From Tetrahymena thermophila SB210 (taxonomy: Eukaryota; Ciliophora; Oligohymenophorea; Hymenostomatida; Tetrahymenidae): a stretch of 64,000 bases of DNA. Both the position numbers and the translations under genes were made by a program. The notes below the pieces were generated by a model. The model made no database searches. It saw only the letters and a list, made by a program, of their open reading frames with translations, and was not told the origin of the DNA. The stretch is from assembly GCF_000189635.1 (NCBI RefSeq), contig NW_002476535.1, positions 496,001-560,000 of the forward strand. Direction: 5' to 3'. Below, piece by piece: positions 38,270-50,052 of the stretch. Each line of letters starts with the position of its first letter. Position 1 is the first letter of the stretch.

Positions 38270-39726
38270 ACTTAATTAATTAAAATTTCTTAAATTGGCT
38301 AAACCGCAGAGACTGTTTTTATTAAGAACTTTTAAACAATCATATAAACTTGCTTTATTGCTATAGGCTAATTTGTTCATTTTTCACTGAATATTTCTTT
38401 GCTTTTTTGCTTATCTAAAATATCAATAATTAAGTAAAAGTGAATCTTCCTTTAAATTTTAATTGCGATCAAATCTTCCAAATTAAATTCAATAATTTAA
38501 TAAAATTGGATTTATTGTTAAACTATTTATACGCTTTATTTAAGATTTTTACAGAATAAAATATAAAACTCATCAATAGTTAAGTATGAAAGTTATCAAT
38601 AACTTTTTTTTTATAAGTTAGTTTTAAATGAAAACATTTTTATAATTATTTAAAATTTTAATATTATAAAATTTTTAAAAATGCACAAAAAATATGAGTG
38701 TTCACTGTTATTTTTTCTATTATATTTTAAATTTATTTTGAATATCCTTATAAAAAATAATATCTAATTTAATTGAGTAAAAACATGAAATACTTAAAAA
38801 AAATATTAACTTATTTTGGTTTATATTAACTTTAATAAGGTAAAAAAAAATTGATAGTAAATAGTTAATATTAATTATTTTTTTAAGATTTTTAAAGAAT
38901 TAAATATAAAAATCATCAATAATTAATTAAGTATGAATGCAATTAATAAAAATTTTTATTATAATTATTCCATAATTTTTTTATGAGGTCAAAAGATCCT
39001 TTTCTTTGTCAATATAAAATCTAATATCTAAAAAAAAAAATTGATATTAAATAATATTTAGAAATCTTTTAAAATCTTCAAGAAAAAAAAATAAAATTTC
39101 AAAAAATTCCTCTTAAATGTAATTTGAATATTCTCTTATTTTTAATAATTAAATGTATTAAGTTTATTTTGAATATTATTAACAAAGTAATAATATACAA
39201 TTTACATGTAAATAATAATGAAATATAAAATTCTCAGTTAAAAAAATTAATTTTTTCTAACTCTCATTTTTCATCATCACCTCGGATTGAAGTAAAAACA
39301 TTTGAATTTTAAATAGTTAATATTTATTATTTTTAATATTTCACACAAAAAAAAAAATAAAAAAGCAAATATTTCTTAAAAAAAAATATATTTTTTGTAA
39401 AATAATAAACTTAAGCTTTAAAAATTTATAAATAAATTATAATATTATCTACTTTTTAGTTATGATAATTTTTTTAATACCACTAGTTATATTATAAAAA
39501 TTTAAAATTCATAAAAAATACTTAGTAAATCTTAGATTTTATAATATTTAATATTATCAATTATCAATAAAGATATAAAAATTACAAAATATATTTATTT
39601 GCACATTTAAAATAAATTATAATATAATTTGTGTTTTTATCTGAAATAAATCAAATAAAAATAAAATTAATATTTATTTATTACTAAATGAATAAAAAAT
39701 TCAAAAAATAGTTTAATTCATAATTT
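38270..39726. other. AT-rich intergenic region
   Basis: About 1.46 kb, among the most AT-rich parts of the window, with many A and T homopolymers. Nothing recognisable. Confidence 0.55.
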
Positions 39727-42700
39727 TCATAAAGCATTTATTTATGAAATTCCTTTCTTATTGCTACTACTTATCGATTTCATTCTTTAATTATATATTA
39801 TTTTTTATTAATGCTCATAGTAATTATATCCTTTAACTGAGTTTCCTACTAATCCTGATTTTGATTTTTTATGTGTTTTTAAGTTTATTTTCTCAAGCTC
39901 TTAGTTCATGTAATTTTACTTTTAAATATTGAATTGATTTATTTTAGGTTGAGATTCAGCTTTTGATAAAGAAGGTTTTCTGCTTTAATCTGCCGTTTTA
40001 CTATTTCTAAATTTTTCAGCAGCCTACTAAAATAGATTCATTTCACTTAATTAATTTTATCCATTACTTACTGTATGTAGAGTAGAATACCCTCTTTGCA
40101 TTCTGTTCATAATAAGTGGAGAACTAACTTCAGAAAAAAAATTTAAATTTGATTGCTGTAAAGAGTGGCCTCTAATAGAAGATTTTCTTGAAAAAGGAGT
40201 CATCAAAGGGGATTTTTCCTAAGTTTATATTGTAGAAAATTGTATTGTGTCTAGAGATTTTTCGTCATTTTATGGCTCATTAGAGGTTTTTTTATTATTA
40301 ATACTTGAAAGCAGATGAGAGACAAACCCATCCTTAATTTTTTGCACCTTTTCTTATTTTATTTTATTTTTTAATTTATTTATGAAAGAGTTTGGGTCTT
40401 TCTAATTTTAAATGCTGATGGATTTCATCACAATTCTTTTAAAAAGCTTAACTTTATCATTCATTTCAGGTACAATAATTTATGGTTTCTATATTATTGA
40501 TTCTGGCACATTTCTAAACTCTTCGTCTGGTATGATGTTTATTACTTTTTACTTGAGATGTTTTTTTATTTTCATCACATTTAGCTTAGATCCTTTGAAT
40601 TTCTCTTACAAATTTCTCATCAAATTTTCTTAAAAGCTTTGAGTGTATGAATCTACCCAATCTTTCTTAGGTTATTATTTTTCTTACATATCTGTATTAT
40701 TTTAGATATCTCTCCTAAAATCTTGATTAGTTGAAGACATTTTTTTCATCATCTAATTTTCTAATGATTTATCCTGATTATTTTGTTAATTGAATAAACT
40801 ATCCTGCTCTTTTAATTTTTTAAGCGCATTCCAAATGCTGCTACTTTTTGTTTTTTCGTTTTTATTAAGTGGAGTGTCATGTTGTTAACTATTTTCAACT
40901 TTATTAGCTGGACTTTAATTGCTATCATTATCTAAAATACTTATTTTTCTAGGAGATGATAAACTTGGGCTAGCTGGTTAAGATTTTGTTTAGGATACAT
41001 ACTTTTTAAGCTAGCTTTCAATAAATAAGCTTTTTCTGAAAGCAGATGATTTATGATTAACAGATTCTTCTTCTTTGATCTTGTTAATTCTTTCATTCAC
41101 CAATTCTTTTATATCTTGGTTCATAAGATCTGATGTGATTTAGAATTCATGTTAAACACTTACACTTATTCTCTCTGGAGTATAAATTCTTTTGGACTGA
41201 TACATTTATTCTCCGTTTTCAGTTTTTGGTGTAAAGTCACCCTTATTTTATGGACTTGGAGGGAATAAGTTATTTAAATTAAGGCTATTATAACTTTAGT
41301 TCTAAGATTTTTGAGAAGTATTAAATCTACTCCCATCTAAATTTGATTAGTAGTTTTTGCTCTCATTTATTGAATCTTTTAGAAATAATTTATTGATATT
41401 TGAAGAGCTTGAATTTGAACTATTTTATTGGATATATGTTCCATTCATTAAGTCTTCGACATCAATCTCTTTTTTTGCTAATCTCTTATGAAAGTGGTTT
41501 TTTTTCACTTAATTTTCTGATATCTCCTGAACAAAGTCTATGCCAATTATGAAATCTTTAACTTCATTGAAATTCCTATTAGATTAAGTTTTATCAACTT
41601 ATATTTTCGACAACTTATCCTATTTATTTTAAAAGCATTGAACAAACATAAATTCAAAAATATTTATTTATTTAGAAATAAATTACCCTATTTAATTCTA
41701 ATTTTGAATCAAAGAAGAAGTTATTAAAGTTATGAATTTACATTCCTATCTTTTCAAGTTGAGATTTATAAAACTATTCTTTGTTTTATATCTAATAATA
41801 AAAAAATTTTCAGTGAATATCTTAAATTAAATTAAATTATTTCATACTTTATCCTTAATAAAATTTTTAGAAATTAAATCAGACAGTACTCTTAACTCGA
41901 AATCTCTCTTGGTTATTCTTATTAATTCGCCGTGAGAACTTGTACAAACAACAGTAAAAACTCTTTTTTTGCATTTTAGTGTAATTTCTTCTTCTCCAAA
42001 ATATTCATACTACCCAAGTTCAGCAATCTTTACTGAAATGGGTTTTTAGTACTTAGCATCTTTTTATTTCACAACAAAGAGTTCATGTCTTTTAAATAAA
42101 ATATCTTATTCATCCTCGTCATCGCTTGACTCAGGCTGCAATAATTCTTTTCTTTTAATTGCCAAATATTATTGTAATTATTTTTAAGTCAGATTTTAAA
42201 ATTATTCTTCTTTTTAATTAGTAGGATTTTTTGTGTCTTTTTTGCTATTTTCAGAAGTACCTGGTTTATTTATTTTAATTTATGTTGGTTTATGAGATTA
42301 GAGCTAGTTTTTAATATCAATTTAATTTGTATTAGTTTCATCATTTTCGAAAATTTTCTCTTTTTAGATTTATTTTTTGATATAATCAGGATTTTCTTAA
42401 GCTTTTTTAATTTTTTTAGGGTTGTTTTGTTTTGTTTTCATAACCTGTTTCATATACATTTAATAATCCATTTAATTTCATTATTTATAAATTAATTCTT
42501 AATTTTACTGCAAAAGTTCCTGATTTAATTATGTAAAAAGAATCTGGTTTAGATCCTTCCTAGTAAATTACTTAATTTATTTTATAAAACTCGGCGTGGC
42601 TGTTCATGAATAATGTTATTTATCTTCTCTAATTCCATTTTGAAAATGGCTAAACTTAATCAAGAAACTCAGCTGCTTGAGTTAATTTCTGCTCTTCAAA

Positions 42701-43709
42701 GTTTTTAAGTATTTAATCAAAATCTTCTTTAACTAAAACTGCTACATGAAGGTCCTTTGTTAATGAATATAAATATTTATTACAAACAAACACAATTTAA
42801 AATTTTACAGTATGACATAAAATTGAAGCTGCTCTTGGTTTTTTTTCTAGTAAAGCAAGCTCTCCAAATGACATTCCAGCAGATAACTCTTTAAAATAAA
42901 ATAGACCTCCAACAAGGTCATATTTAGGATCCCCTACTTCTATAGATGTTTATGATTTTTATTTCGATGAATAATCTATTATATTTCTAATATATACTCC
43001 AGCTTTCCCACCAATAATTATGTAAAACTTATTGCCTAAAGAACCTAAAATATTTGTTGTATATATTTTGAAGTTATTTTTAATAATAAAATTAAATTTA
43101 ATCATTAAAAGTTGACCAATAAACATACAAAAAATTCATAACTAGATTTTAAATCAAACAAACAACACATTTTTTACCAATCTTAAAAATTAAATCGTTC
43201 GCAGAGTGAAATTCATATCTCATTCTTTGACAACATCTTCTATGAACATCTGATTTAGCTTAATTGTTTATATTCTTAAAGAATTCTATGTCCTATGTTT
43301 AAGAAATTACCCAGTCAATTTCATCTGTCTTTCTAAAACTTGGATCTTTGCTCAAAATCTCAATTAATTTCTATATTTACAAATAATAATTATATTCAAA
43401 CAATAATATAAAACAAAAAGCGATTTATACTAATTATTGTCGGTGCTCATAATGGTGTATAGAATATGAATTTTTGGTATTTTAAAAATCTTAATCGATC
43501 AACTAATTATTTATTTATTTAATCAGCTTAATCTTCTACTTTTTGCTTGTATTTACTTATTATCCAGTTTTAATTAGCTTTTAGAATTACCTTTAGTCTT
43601 CCTAATCTTCAGCATTAAACTAAATTTATTCCTCCTCTAGATTTTCTTCATCTAGCAGATCAGCTATATGGCCTATTGATTGTATGGAAGTTGGTTAGTC
43701 TTCAATCAT
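39727..43709 (-). CDS. Cyclic-nucleotide-binding protein with two CNBDs and a long disordered tail
   Basis: Exons (reverse): 43709-43557, 43370-43178, 43044-42509, 42444-41848, 41791-41687, 41619-39727; phases agree, about 1158 aa. An entry segment (SKDPSFRKTDEIDW, then FFKNI) precedes the first cyclic-nucleotide-binding domain: GNKFYIIIGGKAGVYI and a good phosphate-binding cassette FGELALLEKKPRAAS, so binding is likely. A second domain starts IYQEGSKPDSFYIIKSGTFAV, is split by about 100 low-complexity residues, and resumes LGQYEYFGEEEITLKCKKR; its cassette is degenerate. The last 630 residues are polar, Ser/Asn/Gln-rich and probably disordered. No kinase or channel domain is present, so a regulatory-subunit or sensor role is inferred. 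The reading frame stays open upstream of the chosen ATG to about 44090 without another in-frame ATG, so a further 5' exon is possible. Confidence 0.85.
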
Positions 43710-44521
43710 TTTACTTTTTAAAAAATTTAGTACAACTTTCAGTAATTCTACTTAATTATTTTACTTTGTTAAACTATTAATATAGATTTTTTTTAATTAA
43801 AATTTAGTTTTTTAAAAGATAATTTAAAGCTTCAAGTAGAACAAAATCTCTTTATTAGCTTAATAATAATCAAACTACACTATTTCTTTAAATTTTATTT
43901 ATTCTAAAGGAATTAATTATTTTTCATTACAATTATCAAAAAAGTATTTTTTATTAAATTCTAAAAGGATTTCTTTATTTAAGAATTAATTTTCCTAATT
44001 TTTAAAATCTATGAGTATTTAATTGTAATTTTCTATCTATAATTAATTAATCCTTCTTAAAGCTTTTTATTTCTTAAAAAAAAAATCATTTTTTATATTT
44101 GTAGAATTTTATTAATTTTATATGAGAAGTTTGAAAAAAGCTCATGCAACATAAGTGTAAAGATACTTTAATAAGATGACAGTTTAAACTGAAGAATTAA
44201 ATCAATTAGGATTTAATTAATTAAAAATATTTAATGTATATTCCAAATTCTCCTACATCTTGTTTTTTCAAACAGTTAAAATAAACATTATTATTATTTT
44301 AGGCGAAACTTAAAATAAATAAATAAATTATTATGGGTAAATCTAGTCAAAATGTACGGTAATTAATTTAAAGGTTTATAAAATAAAATTAATAATTAAT
44401 TACAAAAACAAGTAAAGCGGGTTAATAAATGCATTAAAAGTTATTTTGCTTGATTCTAAAAAAAGATTAAGGTACAACATAAATAGATTTATTTTTGAAA
44501 TAAATTTCTTGAAAAAAAAAT
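43710..44521. other. Intergenic region with possible 5' coding extension
   Basis: Positions 43710-44090 are open on the reverse strand in frame with the CNBD gene and read as a helical Lys/Gln/Leu-rich segment, but lack an in-frame ATG. The rest is AT-rich spacer apart from the gene relic at 44131-44208. Confidence 0.5.
44131..44208 (+). pseudogene. Relic of the 50-54 kb membrane-protein gene
   Basis: About 78 bp match, with one gap of about ten bases, the coding strand of the gene at 50053-54484 around 53397-53487. Shared blocks include AAGCTCAT, CATAAGTG, AAGATACTTTAATAAGATG and CTGAAGAATTAAAT. In frame the relic reads QVQRYFNKMTVQTEELNQ where the intact gene reads QVKRYFNKMLIQPEELNQ. The gap shifts the frame upstream of this stretch and no surrounding gene is left, so this is a decayed fragment. 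Confidence 0.7.
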
Positions 44522-46141
44522 TCATGTATTTGTTTAATTTTCTTTATCTGTGTTAAGCTCTATATATGCCTGAACTAATGAATCAACACGTTCTAATTCT
44601 GCTGAATATCTTCTCTTTTAGTATTTGCTATACACTTATGCAAAAATGCAACAAAGAACTAAAGATCCAAAAAGACTGCCTATAACTATCAAAATTACTT
44701 AGCCAGTGTTTAATCCTTTACCATTATTTTTTTTAGTTTGGTATAAGTTATTGCAAATATCTGAAGTTGTATCGTTATCAGCTTCACATAACTACTTAAT
44801 AACATCATTATAATATTTCTAGCTTTTAAAAGGTATCTCTTTGTTATTAAGTACAACAAAAGGTAATTGGCTATGTTTCTCAATTAAATCAAATTAAGTG
44901 CGATGGTTTTTTAAAAAGTAGTTGTCTAGCTTGTAATTAGGTAGAGAGTTACCTTAAGCATCTTTGACATCAATAAATGAATTTTAGATACAACTGTTAA
45001 TTTCATCAATATTAACTTAAAGCTTCTCCATTATCAATTGAGAGTAACTTGTAAAATTAAATGGCTAAACATCTAAATGCTTGTATGTATCACTAGCTTA
45101 AGCTCTTATATGATGGTAATACTATGATTCCAGAATATCAATATATTATACATAACTCTAATAAGATTTAGCATAAAGACATGTTTATCTAATTATTTCT
45201 AAAATCGAAGTAGGATTGTCTTTATCACAATATTTACCTTCTCCATAGCAATATAACTCTTACTCTTTTTAAATTTCTTTTCTTTATTATTTTGCTTCTT
45301 CAGTTGTGTCATCTTCTTCTATGTCATCTAAAATGCTCTCAGGAATATAGTGGTTTATTTAAATCGAATCTTATTATTTAAAAATAATTAAATATGTTAA
45401 TATTTAAGAAAAATGTTATTATTATATGAAGAAAAAAGAAAAAACACTCATTTTTAGTCTTAAATATGAAGATAATTAAAAATTCTTACATTTAAATTTA
45501 TGATCTTAGTTATACAAGGTGACTAGCTTCAAAAGTTTTATGGATTCTAATGAATTAACATCTACGTACATTTTTAAAAAATTAGATGTTGATTCTTATA
45601 CAGGGAAACTAGCGACTAATTTAGGTCTTTTTTGAGGAGTGGAATCTTTTGTGAATAATGTCAAAGTTTACCCAATGTCGCTCCCTACTTATACGACAGG
45701 AATGCTTATCATTTAAAGTTTTTAGTAATTTTTCAATGTACTATATCCATCATTTTTATCTTTAGAAATTAATATTACTAATTGAGCCCCATGATTTTAA
45801 GCATTATATATTTTATCTTCGATGCTGCAGTTATTTTAGCTATCCATTTAAATTAACAGAAAAGGTCTTTAAAATTAGTTCTAATTTTAATCGTATTATA
45901 ATTTTTAGCAAGCATCTGGAGGATTTGCAATCTATAATTATCCTTCAATCGCCTTTCCCCAAGGAATAATTCCATAAGGACTGAGAAAGTTAGGAATTTG
46001 GTCATTGTATTTTATAAAAATCTTTTTCAGCTCATCATTGTTGACTACCTTGAAGTCTACTTTCCTATCATATTGACTTTCTGCTGCATATGCAAAAGCA
46101 ATAACAACTAAGATCAATATTATTTTTTAATTTACCTACAT
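44522..46141 (-). CDS. Vacuolar sorting receptor-like type I membrane protein (PA domain)
   Basis: Probable cargo receptor between Golgi/endosome and lysosome-type compartments. Exons 46141-45490 and 45369-44522, phases agree, 499 aa. A signal peptide (KKIILILVVIAFAYAAES, after residue 4) is followed by a PA (protease-associated) domain containing GIIPWGKA, a CSIEDKIYNAQNHGAQLVIL segment and MISIPVVQVGSDIG. The lumenal second half matches plant vacuolar sorting receptors: GKYCDKD, IIRQTCLYAKS, EINSCIQNSF, LPFVVLNNKEIPF, IKQLCEAD. A single membrane helix (VILIVIGSLFGSLVLCCIF) and a cytosolic tail of about 40 residues end the protein. The tail has YSKYQ, YSAEL and YIEL; YSAEL and YIEL fit the YxxPhi sorting pattern. 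EGF-like repeats of plant receptors were not seen. Confidence 0.85.
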
Positions 46142-46534
46142 ATTTTGATTTTAAATTAGTTTTTATCAAAAATTCTCAAAAATATATATGAATAATTAAA
46201 TTAATTAATTAATTATATTCTTTTGTCAACATTCATTATAAAAATAATTAGATTTTACTTGTTAATACAATGATGATATTTATGTCATATCTTTCTATTT
46301 ATTTTATGGTGGTCTTAAAAAATTCATTAATAATAATAATCATCATTTTAATCAAATTCTTTTACACAAACAAACAGTTTACTATAATAAAATTTGATTT
46401 TTAATATAATTTATCTCATAACAGGAATAACTTTTAATATTTGTGCTGATGATAAAAATACTTCATAATACAACACTAAATAAAATACAGTGCTTACACA
46501 GAATATTACTATTACAAATATTAATTTTTAATAA
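46142..46534. other. Short intergenic spacer
   Basis: About 390 bp of AT-rich DNA between two genes on the reverse strand. It should hold the sorting-receptor promoter. Nothing else seen. Confidence 0.55.
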
Positions 46535-48622
46535 TCACATATTGTAGCTTAATCTTTAAGTTTTTAGAGGAGGAAGGTAGCTAGGTTATTTTATATGATT
46601 GTTATTGTATTAAGATAATATTTAAGGTTGATAAAGATAATCTATTTTGTTACTAGAATAATTTTATGATGAATTTAAAACTTCTTTTATTTACTGTGAA
46701 GAATTATTTAATTTAGAAGGTAAAGGGGAAACATTTGATCTATGTTTTATGTTTGAGTAATTTCTATGTTCAAACATTATTATTTTACTTTTATCATTAT
46801 TATTTTTTATTTATGAATTATATTTTTATTGTTTCTTTCTTTCAAGTATAAGCTAACTTAATTCTTTTCTCATTACTTTTTGCTATTTGTAGATATTTTC
46901 TAAATTCTATTTTATAATTGAAGAATCATTCATTTCTATTTACTCATCATTTTCTTACTCATTCATTATTGAATTCAATCCTACTTAGTTTGATTCAATT
47001 GAATTATTGTGGTACTAATTTTATTGTGTTTACAAACTATGTTAAATTTCATTATTATGCTGATGGTCAAAAGACTGATCTATATAATACTTTTTTTAAA
47101 ATTAATTATCAAAATCATATATTATAGGAGATTTATTTTAAAAAGAAGGGATTTCGTTTCTTTCTAAACTTCTAATCTGAGTGCTTTTTAAATTTCTAGT
47201 CTAGCTGTATTCATTATAGCTTAAACTTTTATCATTCTATTTGATATTTGACAAAGTTCTTTTTACTTTATTTTATTGATTCATAGGTGAAATACTGTAT
47301 AAGCTTGACTATTAGTTATTAAATTTACTATAAACTTGCTATCTATATTGCTATGGAATGTGGTAACTCTCTTATTTTACATTTATTTATTTCATACTTG
47401 ATAGATTATTATTGTTGTTATTAATATTATTGTTTATTTCATCTTCTTTTTTTTGAATCTAATTTAAATTAGATACTTAAATAGAAATATGTGGCTGAGA
47501 TGAAGTTATCTGAGTTGTAGGTAGTGTTAATTGGCTGTTTTCATACTTCATTATATTTTATTAAAACAAAGATTAGTAGGTAGGAACATGCAGCAAAGTT
47601 TCTAGATGCGCTTCTGTTTTTTAATTTGGAAGCTTTATTTTAGAATAATCAAGCTAAGAAATATCTAAACTTATTTTTCTTGTGTCTATATTTAGGTTTT
47701 CAATTTTAACTTCATTTTCTAGTTACTCAATAATGTCTTGAGGATAACATCTTTAAAAGGCTACATTTTTAGGCAATTGTAGCTCCTTAGGTAAAACTCT
47801 CAAAGGACTAATTTGTTAATCAATTTTCAATGGACCTAGTGAATGTCCTTTTACATATTTGTTAAACAAGTTTGTAGCCTTCTTATCTAATCCATCTTTT
47901 CCATAATAAGTTATAGAGTTATTCAAAACATCTTGATAAGAAATATTCTTCAATTTCTCTTTTGCAATTAAACTTCTAACATATGACCTATCCTATTTTA
48001 AATCAAATTTTCATATTAAAAATTTATAAGATGATAATAACATTGAAATAAATCAATTTTATTGAATATTACTTTAATTGGAGTTAAAAATAATCCTGCT
48101 CCTTGCTTATTATTCATGATATTTAATATTTGTTGAGCACTTAAAATTTAAGAAGAATCATTATTATCACTGATTTGTTATGAATTCTAAGATAGATCTT
48201 CTTAATTTTAAGATAAAATTCTTTTTCTCTTAGCAATACTAAAGCATTGCATATTATCATTCTTCATGCTTTACTAAATTATATTTAAAAATAAAAAATG
48301 TTTCTGTTATCTTTAAGTAGCAAAAGTAAATATTTAACATTATTATCAAATAATAATAAATAGACCATATTAATATTAATTTTAATACTGGTTCTTCATC
48401 TTCATTTTCTATTCTATAAGGGCCGTCTTCGATGTCATGGTAAAACAGTCTGATATTAACTAAATACTCGCATTCCTTGAGTATATAATGTATAGAGTTG
48501 TCTTAAATTTATTTCCTTTCTTTTCGTTATATCCTTAAATTATTTGCAATATCTAAAATATACTCTAAAGCTTCATAAACATTAATAGCATTTATTCCTG
48601 TATCATCTGTTAAGAAGTCCAT
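46535..48622 (-). CDS. Unrecognised Asn/Gln/Ser-rich protein
   Basis: Exons 48622-48389, 48273-48073, 47992-46535; phases agree, 630 aa. I do not recognise it. The N-terminal 75 residues look folded and helical (MDFLTDDTG, YEALEYILDIANNLR, LKECEYLVNIRLFYHDIED). The centre, about residues 145-260, has a compact conserved-looking stretch (ITYYGKDGLDKKATNLFNKY, GPLKIDQQISPLRVLPKEL). The remaining 350 residues are low-complexity Asn/Gln/Ser with an EQENDEQIEMND acidic patch and a short coiled coil. No signal peptide or membrane segment. Standard-code ORFs on the other strand (for example 46918-47127) are its shadows. Confidence 0.75.
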
Positions 48623-50052
48623 TAATCAAATAAAAAGCCAAAATTGTAGTTTTTTGTTTAATAAATAACCAAGCGAATTGTACAGAAATTATTTTAATTC
48701 CTAAAAAAAACCTTTTATGTATCAAATATCAGTGAAAGTTAGTTAGTTGTATTTGTAAAAATATTAATTTACAAATGATGGATAAATAAGAATAAAAATA
48801 ATAATTTAATTTTAATTTTAATGGTAAATATTTCATTCTTTGATAAATATTAATTACATTCAATTATTCAAGTAAATTTTAACCTAAAACTATCTTAATT
48901 ATTTAAAATATATTTATTTCAATATAAATCCATTTCATACTGAACTCAAAACAAAATTATTTTTTTTAATAAAAAAATAAATAAGTGATAATAAATAATT
49001 TTTCAATTAAAAATTTGATTTATGCTGAATAGATATTAATGTTAAGCTTGAGATATAGACTTAGTTATTTAATAATTCAGATAAAAAATTTCAATAAAAA
49101 ATTAGTTATTTTTAATTTATGAGTAACATTATTAAATTTTTATTATTAAAATGAATTTTATTTTCATGTTAATATAAATTGTATTTAATCAATAAATTTT
49201 ATTGAGTATTTTTTATTATTATCAATATATTAAACTATAATCAATAGTATTTTACATTAAATTATTATTTTATTTATATTCATTTTTACAATTTTTAAAA
49301 TTAATTCACTTAAATTTCAAATATTTAATAAAAATTATTTTACTAAAGCTATAAAAAAAAGTAAAATGCTTATTTTTAAAATCTAAACTTTTTTTATTTA
49401 ACATAAAAAAGAACTTGCTTTTTAATTTATCAAAAATTAAAAAAGATTGGTTAAATATTTCATTCATTAAAATTTGCTATTTAAATCCCTTAAAAAAAAT
49501 AAATTTCTAATATTTGAGTTAAAAATAAAAGCATTTTAAAAGAAAAATAAATTAATTTGTAAAATCCATTAATTACTCTTCTTTTTAAAACCAAAAGTAT
49601 GTGTTAAAAAAAATTTAATAACAATTTAATTTAAGTTTAGTTATATTTAAAGCCTTTTAATAAAAAATTTAATTTATTAAACTCAATTAATATTTTATTT
49701 TAATAGTAAATAATTGATGTTGATTAAAATGTAATTTAAAATTTATGCTCGGTACTTATTAATCAATTAATTTTTGTAAACTAATAAGTTAATAATGAAG
49801 TCAAATTAGATATATTTACGATTCTGTAAAGTAAATAAGGATTAATAAGTGTTTATATAGATTTGTTTATATGTATTTTCTTATCTACAGTAAGGAGTAG
49901 TTTTAATAATCAATATCCTACTTAATTAAGTAATATTAAAAACAATTCTAAAAGTACAAGGAATAATTTACTTTTTATAAAGAAAGGCTTCTTAGTTTTT
50001 TTAGAACATCATAATAAATACCAAACAAACTAAAATCAAAAAGTATAAATAA
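48623..50052. other. AT-rich divergent intergenic region
   Basis: About 1.43 kb between two divergent starts, extremely AT-rich with homopolymer runs. It presumably holds two promoters; no other feature is seen. Confidence 0.55.

Noticed and set aside
42275..42300. Sequence resembling the Tetrahymena chromosome breakage element on the reverse strand
   Set aside because: Only ATAAACCAAC matches; the remaining conserved bases are absent and it lies in a coding exon.
46918..47127. Forward ORF of 69 codons, hydrophobic
   Set aside because: It is antisense to the Asn/Gln-rich gene at 46535-48622, whose frame is open through all of it.
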